Notes: generated by a model not told the origin, from the sequence alone. A stretch of 64,000 nucleotides of DNA from Klebsiella michiganensis (GCF_002925905.1 NZ_PRDB01000011.1:1-64000); one strand, 5' to 3'; numbered from the stretch's first letter, positions 8,005 to 16,811 are shown. A program made the numbers and translations.

Positions 8005-9100
8005 ATGCCGTGCGCTTCCATAGACAGAGTGTGACGTATTCGTTAGTCACATCGATCGCATCGTTTGCGGTTTCCCGTTCGCCCGCCGCGTCGCTATAGG
8101 TTCCTGCAGTCATATTGAGCGGCCCGCTCTTCTGGTTGTCCGTACCGTGTGTAGTGGTCGGATCCCAAGTCTCGCCGGGTGACCTGTCGCCCGATTTGTG
8201 CCAGTGCGGCGGGAGGTTGCTGGCTGCGATTTTTACCTTATTGCTGCCGCCGGTCGCACCGTGCCCGGTACCAATGCGCACTACCCTGTCGGCAAAGGTA
8301 TCGCTTAAACTCTCCCACATCTGCCACGGGAAGCGCTCAGCCGGGCTTTTTTCACTAGGGATAATAATCCCAGGATAAAGAATGGCGTCAACGATACCCT
8401 TAAACCCCTCGCCGTCACTGTTTAGCCCCAGATTCTCACGCGCACTTTCAACGTTGGTTAAATCAGAAAGGTTGCTCTCTTTTTGCAGTGCCCCGGTAAT
8501 GCGTGAATCATCCCCCGCCGCCACCGTTCCCACCTCTGTGCCAACATCTCGTGTCGCTGAATTGCCCAGCTCGAGGTTTTCCCGGGCCTCTTCTGTATCG
8601 TTTAAATCAGAAAGATTTTGTGCTCGCCGCAGATAACGTTTATCGCCCGTTTCCTGTGTAATTGTGGCAAGCGCCGGATCGATAATGAGCTGCACATTTG
8701 AGCTGTGCGTCAGTGTCAGCACCAGCGTCAGAATGATCTCTTTGATGATGGAGTCCGATTGAGCAGGGAGATATGTCGCCGGGTATGTGCCGTAAGCGAT
8801 GAGCGTACCCTTAGCGCTGACCAGCCCCGCTTCTCTGAGCGTTTTACCCGGATAATCCTGGCAGTTAATAACGATCTGACCGCTGATAAACCCCTCATGA
8901 CTTGAATCAGAGTCAAAGGTTTCACGGCCAAACTGACCAAAAAGCGCCGTCACCGCCGCCAGGTCGTCGGGATCGTTTGGTAAAATCACGCCGCCACCAT
9001 CACCGATCAGCACGGCGATAATATCCACGACTTCTCCCGCCTGATATGCAGCTTCAATTTCGGCGGCGCCTGCCGTGGTTAGTGTCAGTCCTGTTGCCAT
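8003..9100 (-). CDS. H: Tail fibre protein (P2 H-like, short)
   Basis: 365 aa, much shorter than P2 H (669). The N-terminal 150 residues match the tail-fibre N-terminal domain that docks to the baseplate (MATGLTLTTAGAAEIEAA..., 'GREAGLVSAKGTLIAYG'-like segment, 'IIKEIILTLVLTLT'). Then come two fibre linker repeats of the 'NLSDLND.EEARENLEL' type near residues 180-235. The C-terminus has the collar-like 'LPPHWHKSGD' segment and ends 'YVTLCLWKRTA', a common fibre tip motif. It overlaps the preceding small gene by 16 bp. No tail fibre assembly protein (G) follows, although P2-type fibres usually have one. Confidence 0.85.
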   Translation of the reverse strand: MATGLTLTTAGAAEIEAAYQAGEVVDIIAVLIGDGGGVILPNDPDDLAAVTALFGQFGRETFDSDSSHEGFISGQIVINCQDYPGKTLREAGLVSAKGTLIAYGTYPATYLPAQSDSIIKEIILTLVLTLTHSSNVQLIIDPALATITQETGDKRYLRRAQNLSDLNDTEEARENLELGNSATRDVGTEVGTVAAGDDSRITGALQKESNLSDLTNVESARENLGLNSDGEGFKGIVDAILYPGIIIPSEKSPAERFPWQMWESLSDTFADRVVRIGTGHGATGGSNKVKIAASNLPPHWHKSGDRSPGETWDPTTTHGTDNQKSGPLNMTAGTYSDAAGERETANDAIDVTNEYVTLCLWKRTA

Positions 9101-9300
9101 AGTGTTTCCTCTGCTTCAATGCCATACACGCTGGCAAGACGATCATAAAAATCATCACTGACAGTTTTGCTGTCAGCATCAATATCGCTTTCACCGGGAT
9201 GAATAACTCCCGCAGCCTGGAGCATTTGCAGGTATTCAAGGAAAAATTCATCGGTCTGGCAAAATCCGATCAGGCTTTTAATTTGATTGAATGTTTTCAT
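9085..9300 (-). CDS. Small conserved-position protein between baseplate I and tail fibre
   Basis: 71 aa, soluble and acidic (ESDIDADSKTVSDDFYDRLASVYGIEAEE). Starts ATG 9300, overlapping the end of gene I by 4 bp and the tail fibre start by 16 bp, so it is translationally coupled to both. I do not recognise it. Its position between the baseplate-attachment protein and the fibre suggests a fibre chaperone or a small adaptor, possibly for the LRR domain, but this is inference from context only. Confidence 0.6.
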   Translation of the reverse strand: MKTFNQIKSLIGFCQTDEFFLEYLQMLQAAGVIHPGESDIDADSKTVSDDFYDRLASVYGIEAEETLWQQD

Positions 9301-12300
9301 AATTTATTCGTTATCCAGTTACCGGGTAAATCTGCGAAATCGTCCAGGCTTGTGCAGTTGTAGAATGCGTAATAATGCGCCGTGACGTTTGACACCTTGC
9401 CCATAAATACCAGGCCCTTACCCGTGAGGGCTGAGCATCCCCTGAATGTGGCCGTCGTGGTGACAATCGTCGAATAACTGCTGAGGTTGAATATAGTGCT
9501 GACGTTGGTTTTCAGTTGCGGGCAGCCGTCAAACAGGTAGCCGACTGTCGTCGCGGGTACGGTATTCAGCAGACCGGCCCCGACCTCTTCCAGTGCGACA
9601 CACTCGGCAAACACATTGGTAAAAGTCGTGGCGTTGATACTGGCGACAAAAAGACCGGCAGGCAATGAACGCAGGTTTTTACATCCCCTGAAGGTCTGGC
9701 CGTAGGCCGTCACCAGCGGGTTACCACTGAACAGATTTTCCGGTATTTCCACCACGCCGGTATTCTGGAACGTTGCGCCGAATGCGGTGATAAGCGGGCA
9801 CGATGCAAATAACGACGGCGGAATGCTCACCAGCGCCGCGCAGCCGTAGAACGTAGAACCGGCACTGATCAGCAGGGTGTTATGTTTCAGTAAATCAGCA
9901 GGCAATACCGCCAGCGCAGTACAGCCGGAGAACGTCAGCGTCAGGGAAGTCAGGTTGACACAACCCGCAAACAGATCGGACGGCAGCGCGGCCAGCGCGG
10001 TGCAGTCCTGGAAGGTGCTCCCCATTGCCGTCAGAGAGGTCAGATCGCTGAACAGCTTTTCAGGCAGTACGGCAAGGCCCGAGCACTGATTAAACAGGCC
10101 AGTGATATTCGTCACTTTGCTGCATCCTGCAAACATATCCCCGGCCAGCGATACCAGCGCCGTGCAGCCCATAAATGTATAGGTCAGATTAGTCAGGGAA
10201 CTACAGTCACGGAATGCCCCGGCCCCGATGATTTTCAGGGATGTACATTGGGTGAATGCATAATAGAACGTCGTGACCAGTGATTTACCTGCAAAGGCCT
10301 CTGCTCTGACGGCTGTCAGTGAAGAACAGGCATAGAAAGCCCGGTCAAAGCTCGTTGCCTTGTTACAGTCCACAAACGACGGTAGCGCCGTTAATGCAGT
10401 GCAACTATTGAAGACGCTGGCAAAGGTAGTTGCACTGACACACCCCTCAAAAATATCATCGCCCACTTCTTCCAGAACACGGCAATAGTAAAAAGCGGAG
10501 GAAAATGTTTGCGCAAGCGCACAGCCAGAAAACACAGCTTTTCCCGCTTTTACCAGTGAAGAACAGCCGGAAAAAACGGTTCCAAAATGGTTAACCAGGG
10601 GTAAATCCTTAAAGAATTCATCAGGTACAGAAAGCAGTTGCGTGCATCCACTGAATGCCCCGCCGAAATGCGTAGCTTCCAGGCAGTGGCGGAACAGGCG
10701 CGGCGGTAGCTGCGTCAGCGCCGTGCAGCCTCTGAAAATCGCCGTAAAGACGCCACCAGGCACATCGCTGAATAAATCTGCTGACAATGTTGTCAGCGCA
10801 CGGCATCCATCGAAGGTATAACCGAAGTTATTGCCACTGACACACCCGTCAAAAATGCCCGTCCCGGTATCAATAAGGGATGTGCATCCCGAAAACGCAC
10901 TGGTGAAATGCGTCGCAGCAGCACAGTCCCGGAATGTGTTTTTGCCAGCACTCAGCAGGCGCGTGCAGTTCTCAAACACCGAGGTGAATAGCGTCACCTG
11001 AGATAATTCGCTGAACAGCCCATCAGGAACAGCAGCCAGTTCCGTGCAGCCATAAAACGCCGCCGAGAAATCTGTGGCACCAGTAAACCGCGCAAATAAA
11101 CCCTCTGGTAGTTCAGTCAGCGATGAGCAGCCCCGGAAAATGGAGGTACATTTCTGGATATTTGGCAGATCGTCAAAAGCCCCGGCGTGGACCTTGTAAA
11201 GGCCAGTTGCGCCACTCGCGAAAGAAACAAGATTGTCCCTTTCTCCCGTCAAAAGAATGATTTCCTGCACGGGGTTCAACGTTACTGAAACGTTACCCGA
11301 CGTGCGCTGGAAACTGGCGGTTTCTGTGTTCTTAACCGTTATTGTGTACTCTTCTCCCTCTACAACGTCACGCGTCGGAATAACCCAGCCGTACACAGCA
11401 CTGGCAGCATCAAAACGGTATTCCCGGCTGTCTGTTCCGTCGCCATAATCAATAGTGAAATCCTCATCCATGCGCACGTAGAACAACGGACGGCTTGCAT
11501 TGTCGATGCGGGTGATGAACTTCATCACCGCGACCACTTTCACGTTGATCACCGCGCTGACGCCGTTAGTCGTCGTGACGGTGACCGAACAGGTGCCCCG
11601 CTTCACGCACGTAACCAGAATAGCGCCGTTGACAATTCGGGCAGTCGCGATTGTTTTATCCGACGTGGTTACCGTAAAGGTTTTATCTTCCGCGTATTCA
11701 GGGAGGATGGTCACCGTGACCGTTTCCGCGTCACCAGGGGCCAGATTCAGCTCGTAGCGGGATAAAATCACCTGCAACGGGACAAAGCGCGGCGTGATTT
11801 TCTCCGTGGCGTACATGTAACCGGCCGCATATGAGGTTCCCTGAAGTCGGCCAAATACATGAACGGAAAACCAGCTGCGCAGGTTCCTGGCGCGCAGCAC
11901 CGCCAGTTTCAGATCCTGCTGGTCGTATTCCGTCACCGGCAAATCGTTCTGATAAACGTTCAGGCGAAAGGTATACGGATCCCCTTTCGGGTTCTGGTTG
12001 AACCATTCAACAATATCCGTCCCAAAAGGACTGTCCACCAGGGCATGACGGACGGCGGCGACCGTCCCGCGATGGCGGTGGATATAGTGGGCGCGCTTGA
12101 TCGCATCGCGTTTCTTTTGTTCTGACCAGTTAATATTCCAGGTATCAACCTGGTATTCCCACGCCAGCCACGGCAGAAGCGCCAGCGGGCAGCTGTCAGG
12201 ATCCTTCACCCAACGGATCAGATATACCGGCAACCTCTCCAGTGCGGCGGCGCTGGCCCTGTCGATGGCCCGCTCCACGGCGGTTGCGTTGGGTGGCAGA

Positions 12301-12326
12301 ATGCTGGCGGGATAATTAGCGGTCAT
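9297..12326 (-). CDS. I: Baseplate protein I fused to Ig-like domain and BspA-type leucine-rich repeats
   Basis: 1009 aa against 176 aa for P2 gpI. Residues 1 to about 175 are an ordinary gpI ('LPPNATAVERAIDRASAAALERLPV', 'WEYQVDTWNINWSEQKKRDAI', 'HRHRGTVAAVRHAL', 'RNLRSWFSVHVFG'). Residues about 195-260 form a Big_2-like bacterial Ig domain ('LAPGDAETVTVTI', 'TSDKTIATARI', 'GTCSVTVTTTNG'). A linker domain with 'DYGDGTDSREYRF' follows. From about residue 340 come 23 copies of a roughly 26-residue repeat with consensus xxFxGCxxLxxLPxxLF, the BspA/LRR_5 type. BspA-type repeats bind host proteins or glycans in other surface proteins. Inference: an extra receptor-binding arm built directly onto the baseplate. 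It overlaps J by 11 bp. Confidence 0.92.
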   Translation of the reverse strand: MTANYPASILPPNATAVERAIDRASAAALERLPVYLIRWVKDPDSCPLALLPWLAWEYQVDTWNINWSEQKKRDAIKRAHYIHRHRGTVAAVRHALVDSPFGTDIVEWFNQNPKGDPYTFRLNVYQNDLPVTEYDQQDLKLAVLRARNLRSWFSVHVFGRLQGTSYAAGYMYATEKITPRFVPLQVILSRYELNLAPGDAETVTVTILPEYAEDKTFTVTTSDKTIATARIVNGAILVTCVKRGTCSVTVTTTNGVSAVINVKVVAVMKFITRIDNASRPLFYVRMDEDFTIDYGDGTDSREYRFDAASAVYGWVIPTRDVVEGEEYTITVKNTETASFQRTSGNVSVTLNPVQEIILLTGERDNLVSFASGATGLYKVHAGAFDDLPNIQKCTSIFRGCSSLTELPEGLFARFTGATDFSAAFYGCTELAAVPDGLFSELSQVTLFTSVFENCTRLLSAGKNTFRDCAAATHFTSAFSGCTSLIDTGTGIFDGCVSGNNFGYTFDGCRALTTLSADLFSDVPGGVFTAIFRGCTALTQLPPRLFRHCLEATHFGGAFSGCTQLLSVPDEFFKDLPLVNHFGTVFSGCSSLVKAGKAVFSGCALAQTFSSAFYYCRVLEEVGDDIFEGCVSATTFASVFNSCTALTALPSFVDCNKATSFDRAFYACSSLTAVRAEAFAGKSLVTTFYYAFTQCTSLKIIGAGAFRDCSSLTNLTYTFMGCTALVSLAGDMFAGCSKVTNITGLFNQCSGLAVLPEKLFSDLTSLTAMGSTFQDCTALAALPSDLFAGCVNLTSLTLTFSGCTALAVLPADLLKHNTLLISAGSTFYGCAALVSIPPSLFASCPLITAFGATFQNTGVVEIPENLFSGNPLVTAYGQTFRGCKNLRSLPAGLFVASINATTFTNVFAECVALEEVGAGLLNTVPATTVGYLFDGCPQLKTNVSTIFNLSSYSTIVTTTATFRGCSALTGKGLVFMGKVSNVTAHYYAFYNCTSLDDFADLPGNWITNKL

Positions 12327-13239
12327 AGTCCATCACCACAAGATTGATTTTCACAGAGGTGCAATGAGGCGCTTCGCCCATCGTCGCAACGACGTCGGCG
12401 GCCGGTGAATGCAAATCGACGGTGACAACGCCGTCCTGATGCAAAGCCCCGTCTATGCCCGACCGTGCAGCGGTGGCGTTGATAAGATGCACTGAGGCGG
12501 TGTATTCGTTCAGTGCTGCGGTGGCTTTTTCCAGCACCGTGGCGGTGTCCACGCCGTAAGGGACGTAAATGTCAGCAACCACCTGATAATTCACAATCAC
12601 AGCGGAACGGACATAATCAGCCACATAATCCGTAATCGGGCGCACGTCCTCCGGGTTCACCGCTTCCAGGACTTTATCGAGCAGAGCCTGCGGGGCGGTT
12701 CCATCCCCGGTGCGTGACAGCACGTAGAGGAAAACGCGGCCCTCCTGGTTATGAGTTTCAGGGCCATAGGCGCGCACGTCGAGCACATCCGCATCAGCCC
12801 CGCGCGCAAAATAGTGATAGGCATTACGGGCACCCGCCGTGCTCAGGCGCGCCCATGAGAGCAGCGTGCGGGCGCGCAGCTCTTCGTCGCTTTCGTATAC
12901 GGCATCCGCCTCGTCGGTGGCTTCAGTAATCAGCAGACGTTCAGTGTCAAAATTACCCGCGACCTGATCGAGATCTGCCCCCAGGGCGCTGGAAAGCAGC
13001 ACCGCGCGAACGGCTTCATTGATGCGTTGCAGCAGATGGATCTCGCGATAGGTGAAGGCCTGAGCCAGTGCCGCCATCGGTTCAGATTCCAGCAACAGCG
13101 CAGCAGACACAGAAGCCTGAAGTTCCGCAGGCATGGCCGCCACGATAAGCGCCCGGATATCAGCCAGCACCGTTTCAAAATCGGGCACCTCGACGATATC
13201 AGGCTGCGGGATCTGAGATAAATCGACGGACGTTTGCAC
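12316..13239 (-). CDS. J: Baseplate assembly protein J
   Basis: 307 aa (P2 J is 302). Member of the gpJ/T4 gp6 baseplate wedge family that links the central hub to the fibres. Family segments include 'QTSVDLSQIPQPDIVEVPDFE' at the N-terminus (split here for length), 'LNFDTERLLIT'-like AGNFDTERL region and the 'SRTGDGTAPQALLDKVLEAVNPEDVRP' region. Short spacing to W and overlap with I place it in the V-W-J-I-fibre operon. Confidence 0.93.
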   Translation of the reverse strand: MQTSVDLSQIPQPDIVEVPDFETVLADIRALIVAAMPAELQASVSAALLLESEPMAALAQAFTYREIHLLQRINEAVRAVLLSSALGADLDQVAGNFDTERLLITEATDEADAVYESDEELRARTLLSWARLSTAGARNAYHYFARGADADVLDVRAYGPETHNQEGRVFLYVLSRTGDGTAPQALLDKVLEAVNPEDVRPITDYVADYVRSAVIVNYQVVADIYVPYGVDTATVLEKATAALNEYTASVHLINATAARSGIDGALHQDGVVTVDLHSPAADVVATMGEAPHCTSVKINLVVMDYDR

Positions 13240-13240
13240 A

Positions 13241-13591
13241 CTAGCTCCTTAACCTGATGGTGTTGCTGGTTTCTGTCATGGTTTCCGTGATAGTGCCGGT
13301 CAGTTCAGCAGTCACCGCGCCTGCTTCTGAAAACACCACATTGACGGTGGTCAGACTGATCCGCGGCTCCCACTGCGCCAGCGCAATAGCGGTGGCGCCC
13401 ATCAGTTGCATGCGGGTGACGGTGTTCTGTGGCGCATCGAGTAAATCAGGTACCACACTGCCAAAGTCCCGGCGCATCACACGGGAGCCTGTTGGCGTGG
13501 TGAGGATTTTTGTCACGGACTGCCAGAGCTGATCGTGATCGGTCAGCGCGCCGGTGCCTTCCGGGTTCATCCCGGTATAACTGGCTGTCAT
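13241..13591 (-). CDS. W: Baseplate assembly protein W (T4 gp25-like)
   Basis: 116 aa (P2 W is 115). The GPW/gp25 family forms part of the baseplate inner wedge and nucleates the sheath. The signature 'LTTPTGSRVMRRDFGS.VPDLLD' region spans about residues 32-55, and 'RISLTTVNV' follows. Start ATG 13591 overlaps V by 4 bp; the stop is one base before J. Confidence 0.93.
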   Translation of the reverse strand: MTASYTGMNPEGTGALTDHDQLWQSVTKILTTPTGSRVMRRDFGSVVPDLLDAPQNTVTRMQLMGATAIALAQWEPRISLTTVNVVFSEAGAVTAELTGTITETMTETSNTIRLRS

Positions 13592-14175
13592 TGCGGACCT
13601 CCCGTGGTACTCCCGCCAGACTGCACGCCACCGTGTTTATGTTCATGTACGGTGATCCCGTTTGACTGCAACACGCCGCCGGAATGGAGCACGTCACCGG
13701 CCATCGTGCCGCCGTGGGTCAGTTCGAAAGTGCGTGTTTTGAGGTGTTCCGTGCATTCCACCTCCGGTGTGTCCAGCGTGACGCGGGTCTCTGCCTGGAT
13801 ATGCGCGGTTTTAATACCGGTCACGGACAGTGCTCCGGCATCGGCGGCGGCGTCGTAATGCAGGCGCGCGCCATCCGGTGCGGTGATGCTGATTTCCAGC
13901 AGGTTGCTGCCCGTTGGCGGATTATCTGCGCTGTATGCAGAGCCAATCACAAACGCGTTTTCAGGGTTGCCGCCCGGACAACCGATCCAGACCTGCTCCC
14001 CTATCGAGGGCGGCAGCCAGATGCTGAATGCCCCTGCGCGGGTGACGTTCCAGCGGATCCAGGTGGTCAGCAACCTGCCGGAGCGAACGCGCACCGCTTT
14101 CTTGTCGGCGCTGATTTGTTCCACGACGCCCAGGCGCAGAATGTTTTCCAGCAGGCGCATCAGCTCAGCATTCAT
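13588..14175 (-). CDS. V: Baseplate spike protein V
   Basis: 195 aa (P2 V is 211). It forms the trimeric membrane-piercing spike at the tail tip. An N-terminal OB-fold region ('VRSGRLLTTWIRWNVTRAG', 'PPSIGEQVWIGCPGGNPENAFVIGSAY') is followed by a repetitive beta-helix and a C-terminal 'VHEHKHGGVQSG' metal-binding apex. The histidine pair H-x-H in 'HEHKHG' matches the iron-binding tip of P2 gpV. Start overlaps S by 4 bp. Confidence 0.93.
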   Translation of the reverse strand: MNAELMRLLENILRLGVVEQISADKKAVRVRSGRLLTTWIRWNVTRAGAFSIWLPPSIGEQVWIGCPGGNPENAFVIGSAYSADNPPTGSNLLEISITAPDGARLHYDAAADAGALSVTGIKTAHIQAETRVTLDTPEVECTEHLKTRTFELTHGGTMAGDVLHSGGVLQSNGITVHEHKHGGVQSGGSTTGGPQ

Positions 14176-14807
14176 GACGCACCGCCCAGACTGCTGATAA
14201 CGGCGTTTTCCGTAGCGCTCAGGTCTGCCGGAGTTATGCCCAGTAGTTCACGCGCCGGGTACTGCGCGTAAGCGCCCGGACCAACCTCGTCTTTGAGGCC
14301 GTACTGGTGAATACGGGCAATGCGCGCAGCGATGCCGTCAAATCCTACGGTGACGCCGCCCGCGTCCGGCCTGAGCTTCATAAAACGCAGGGTGCGCAGG
14401 CGGGTAAACATCGGTGCTTTTTTTGTCTCTGAATGCGTAGCTGATTGCGTTTTGATTTCCAGATACCGCTCGATATCGGCCCGATAGAAGGTGCGGATAT
14501 CCCGGCGCTTCTCGTCAAAACCCGTGATTGTCCGGCCATATTTACCGCGCCCGCCGCGCCAGTTTTTCAGCGCCCGCACCTCGTTATTCCAGAAGAACTT
14601 GATCCCCTGCTGGGTGCGGTAAACCTTACGGCGGCGCACGGCATAGCCGCTGCCGTCCGGGTTTTTCTGTGACGCGATACGGCGCTGCTGACTGCGACGC
14701 AGTGCCAGACCAATTTTGCGCGCGGTACGGGTGCGCCCCGCCGGGCTGACGCCGTCGAGGATGTCCTGAAAGACCTGATCCAGCTCGCTGAACATGCGAT
14801 CGCTCAC
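14172..14807 (-). CDS. S: Tail completion protein S
   Basis: 211 aa, longer than P2 S (150). gpS family proteins are needed to finish and attach the tail. The N-terminal half ('LDQVFQDILDGVSPAGRTRTARKIG.ALRRSQQRRI', 'NPDGSGYAVRRRKVYR') and C-terminal 'RIHQYGLKDEVGPGA..YPARELLGI' are family features. The middle 'FDEKRRDIRTFYRADIERYLEIKTQS' insert accounts for the extra length. Start is GTG 14807 behind a GGAGGGCGGAGC ribosome site; ATG 14795 is an alternative. Confidence 0.88.
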   Translation of the reverse strand: MSDRMFSELDQVFQDILDGVSPAGRTRTARKIGLALRRSQQRRIASQKNPDGSGYAVRRRKVYRTQQGIKFFWNNEVRALKNWRGGRGKYGRTITGFDEKRRDIRTFYRADIERYLEIKTQSATHSETKKAPMFTRLRTLRFMKLRPDAGGVTVGFDGIAARIARIHQYGLKDEVGPGAYAQYPARELLGITPADLSATENAVISSLGGAS

Positions 14808-15271
14808 GCTCCGCCCTCCTGAAGCATGCCTTCAAATACCAGCCCCCAGCCTGCGGCGTGAGGGGCGAGCACGCGCGGTCGAGGCTCCGGCAAATGCTCG
14901 GCGCACGGCACGCCGTTTTCATCCAGTTGCACCAGTACCCGCTGATGTACCGGCAGCTCAAACATCAGATCGGCGGTGTCATCGCTGTTAATCAGCGTGG
15001 TGAATTTTATCTGCTGGTTTTTATCGGGGTTAAGCAGCAGATCGGGCTGATTAAACCAGAGCCAGGCCATGAGCGGCAGCGTGAAGTCGTCAATGCTCCC
15101 GGCGTAGTTCATGACGAACAGCACCAGAGAATAGCGGTACATGAATGACGGCGTTTCACCGGTGGTTTCAATGCCACCCTCTTCAACGAACACCGTCCAG
15201 GCTTCCGGGTTCGCCCGACACCAGGTGTTTGCTTTCTCAATGGCGGCACGGAGGGTGTCTATCTTCAGCAT
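14804..15271 (-). CDS. R: Tail completion protein R
   Basis: 155 aa (P2 R is 155). Acts with S in joining or stabilising tails. 'MLKIDTLRAAIEKANTWCRANPE' and 'LPLMAWLWFNQPDLLLNPDK' are recognisable family segments. AAGGAG precedes the start. Its stop overlaps the S start. Confidence 0.92.
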   Translation of the reverse strand: MLKIDTLRAAIEKANTWCRANPEAWTVFVEEGGIETTGETPSFMYRYSLVLFVMNYAGSIDDFTLPLMAWLWFNQPDLLLNPDKNQQIKFTTLINSDDTADLMFELPVHQRVLVQLDENGVPCAEHLPEPRPRVLAPHAAGWGLVFEGMLQEGGA

Positions 15272-15547
15272 TTATGGCTCCTTACGGGTGTTCTGGCGCA
15301 GGTTGTCCCACTGGCGGATCGTTGCTTTGTCAACATTGCAGGCATCAAGCGCATCAATCAGCCTGTCGCTGAATATCGCCACCGCGCCCCAGGTCACTCG
15401 CTTATCCAGCGCCGGGCGTGGCGTCTCTTCGGTCAGACTCTCCGGGACGGGTTCACGGACCAACTGAATGACCGGCGCGGGCGGCGCGTTTTTGCAGGCT
15501 ACGACTGACAGCGTCAGGCACAGGAGTAACAGCGCACGTGTCACCAT
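15272..15547 (-). CDS. lysC: Outer-membrane spanin lipoprotein (Rz1, LysC-like)
   Basis: 91 aa starting MVTRALLLLCLTLS, with lipobox VVAC giving lipoprotein processing at the Cys, followed by the proline-rich NAPPAPV stretch typical of Rz1. The first half is read from a different frame inside Rz, the classical nested spanin arrangement. With Rz it bridges inner and outer membranes and fuses them in the last step of lysis. The tail is longer than lambda Rz1 because the gene continues beyond Rz, as in P2 LysC. Confidence 0.88.
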   Translation of the reverse strand: MVTRALLLLCLTLSVVACKNAPPAPVIQLVREPVPESLTEETPRPALDKRVTWGAVAIFSDRLIDALDACNVDKATIRQWDNLRQNTRKEP

Positions 15548-15797
15548 TGAACGCGGCCTGCATTGCTTCACGTCGTCGCTCCCCTTCTGCATTACGCTGT
15601 TGCTCACGGACTTTCACCTCTGCCAGTAACTTATGGGTTTGTATGGCGGTCGCTTTCACTTCCTGGATAAGCTGGTCGTAACCGGTCGCCGTTTCGGTCA
15701 GCAATTTGTTGCGGGTCCTGGCCTCGCTCAGCTGGTCGGTCTGCCACCAGACAGCAGCCAGAAGGACAAGCATCACAATCACACTACCCGCCCTCAT
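15453..15797 (-). CDS. lysB: Inner-membrane spanin (Rz, LysB-like)
   Basis: 114 aa starting MRAGSVIVMLVLLAAVWW. One N-terminal membrane anchor, then a periplasmic coiled coil rich in Gln, Glu and Lys ('LSEARTRNKLLTETATGYDQLIQEVKA'). It pairs with Rz1, whose gene is embedded in its 3' half. Start chosen at the Met just before the hydrophobic segment; it overlaps the lysozyme stop by 4 bp. Confidence 0.88.
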   Translation of the reverse strand: MRAGSVIVMLVLLAAVWWQTDQLSEARTRNKLLTETATGYDQLIQEVKATAIQTHKLLAEVKVREQQRNAEGERRREAMQAAFNGDTCAVTPVPDAVSRSLQKRAARAGHSVGP

Positions 15798-16339
15798 GAC
15801 GGCGTACTCAGGCCCAGCAGGCACCAGGCTTTAAAATCATTGCGCCGGTTAACCAGGCCGGCGGAGCGCTTACCGCCCACATTGACGAAATCAGTCAGCC
15901 TGTTGCACATCTGCGGCCATTGTCTGGCCTGGGCATGCTTCCAGATCGTGGTCCTCTGCTTGCGTCCGTTTTTATCGGTGAACCACATCAGCCCGGTGCA
16001 GCCCAGATTCAGGGCCGCATCCGTCATAGCCTCAAAGGTGAGTTGCGGCATGTCGGCACCATGGAAATTGTTATTGATGCAGTTCTCCGCCCGTTGCAGA
16101 TCGTTGATCCAGCGCCGCGCTATTTCCTGGTTGCTGTATTCGCGGTTTTCCACGCCGCCCGTGGAGCCAATGCCAACCGTCAACACCCCCGCCGTGCAGT
16201 AATAAGGCGTGCTGCGGCAGTCTTCCCAACCTGCAATTTTCTGCTGCCCTTCTTTCGATGTTCTGACGCTCCCGGGCGCCAGCGAAATGCCCAGAGCCAC
16301 TATCACCGCAATCGAACATTTTTTGATGATGTTCTTCAT
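15794..16339 (-). CDS. K: SAR-type endolysin (lysozyme, glycoside hydrolase 24)
   Basis: 181 aa. Cuts peptidoglycan glycan strands at lysis. Residues 7-24 (CSIAVIVALGISLAPGSV) form a weakly hydrophobic signal-anchor-release helix, so export is by Sec and activation follows release from the membrane after holin triggering. The catalytic arrangement is E-8-C-5-T (GWEDCRSTPYYC...TVGIG), with Cys at the position where lambda-21 type enzymes have Asp. Overlaps the holin stop by 4 bp. P2 K itself is a cytoplasmic lysozyme, so this lysis module was exchanged at some point. Confidence 0.88.
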   Translation of the reverse strand: MKNIIKKCSIAVIVALGISLAPGSVRTSKEGQQKIAGWEDCRSTPYYCTAGVLTVGIGSTGGVENREYSNQEIARRWINDLQRAENCINNNFHGADMPQLTFEAMTDAALNLGCTGLMWFTDKNGRKQRTTIWKHAQARQWPQMCNRLTDFVNVGGKRSAGLVNRRNDFKAWCLLGLSTPS

Positions 16340-16614
16340 GCAGGTTTGTCTCCGTGCAGTTGCTCCAGCAACTGCCGCTCGCGGTCCGACAGGTTGCGGG
16401 TTTGCGCCTGGCGGAGAATCTGCTCGATCAAATCGTTACGGCGCTGGCTGGCCTGCTCAATGCGGCGGCGGTGAATCGCCAGCCGGACGGCGGAAACAAT
16501 CCCCAGAAGAAGGCCAGCCAGCGCCAGTTTTTCGCTGACGGTCATGACGCCCACGCCGGTCACCAGGGCGGATGTTGCAAACGCAAAATATTCGTTAATA
16601 CGATCCAGAGTCAT
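16336..16614 (-). CDS. Y: Holin (P2 Y position)
   Basis: 92 aa (P2 Y is 93). Start is MTLDRINEY at 16614, coupled to X by an ATGA overlap. Two hydrophobic helices (about residues 8-26 and 31-49, 'FAFATSALVTGVGVMTV' and 'LALAGLLLGIVSAV') followed by a strongly charged cytoplasmic tail with many Arg/Gln. It makes the inner-membrane lesion that times lysis and releases the SAR endolysin. Confidence 0.85.
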   Translation of the reverse strand: MTLDRINEYFAFATSALVTGVGVMTVSEKLALAGLLLGIVSAVRLAIHRRRIEQASQRRNDLIEQILRQAQTRNLSDRERQLLEQLHGDKPA

Positions 16615-16811
16615 TCCCATAACTGGACGGTTACCCGTTCCACCTCGCTGGTTATCTCGGGCATTTCGATCTCCTGCCCGGCATTCAAAAATATCTGGTT
16701 GCTCAGTCCCGGATTGGCTTCGAGCACCTTCTCCGTGACACCTGCGGTTTTGCCGTAATGACGCCAGCAAAGCTGATCAACCGTGTCGTTTTGCAGCGCC
16801 CTGACTTTCAT
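16611..16811 (-). CDS. X: Tail protein X (LysM-like)
   Basis: 66 aa (P2 X is 67). LysM-like fold with 'DTVDQLCWRHYG' and 'VLEANPGLSNQ' and 'GQEIEMPE', the classic short phage tail protein X. It is thought to sit near the tail tip or to bind peptidoglycan. Stop overlaps the holin start; start shares its first base with the L stop. Confidence 0.92.
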   Translation of the reverse strand: MKVRALQNDTVDQLCWRHYGKTAGVTEKVLEANPGLSNQIFLNAGQEIEMPEITSEVERVTVQLWE

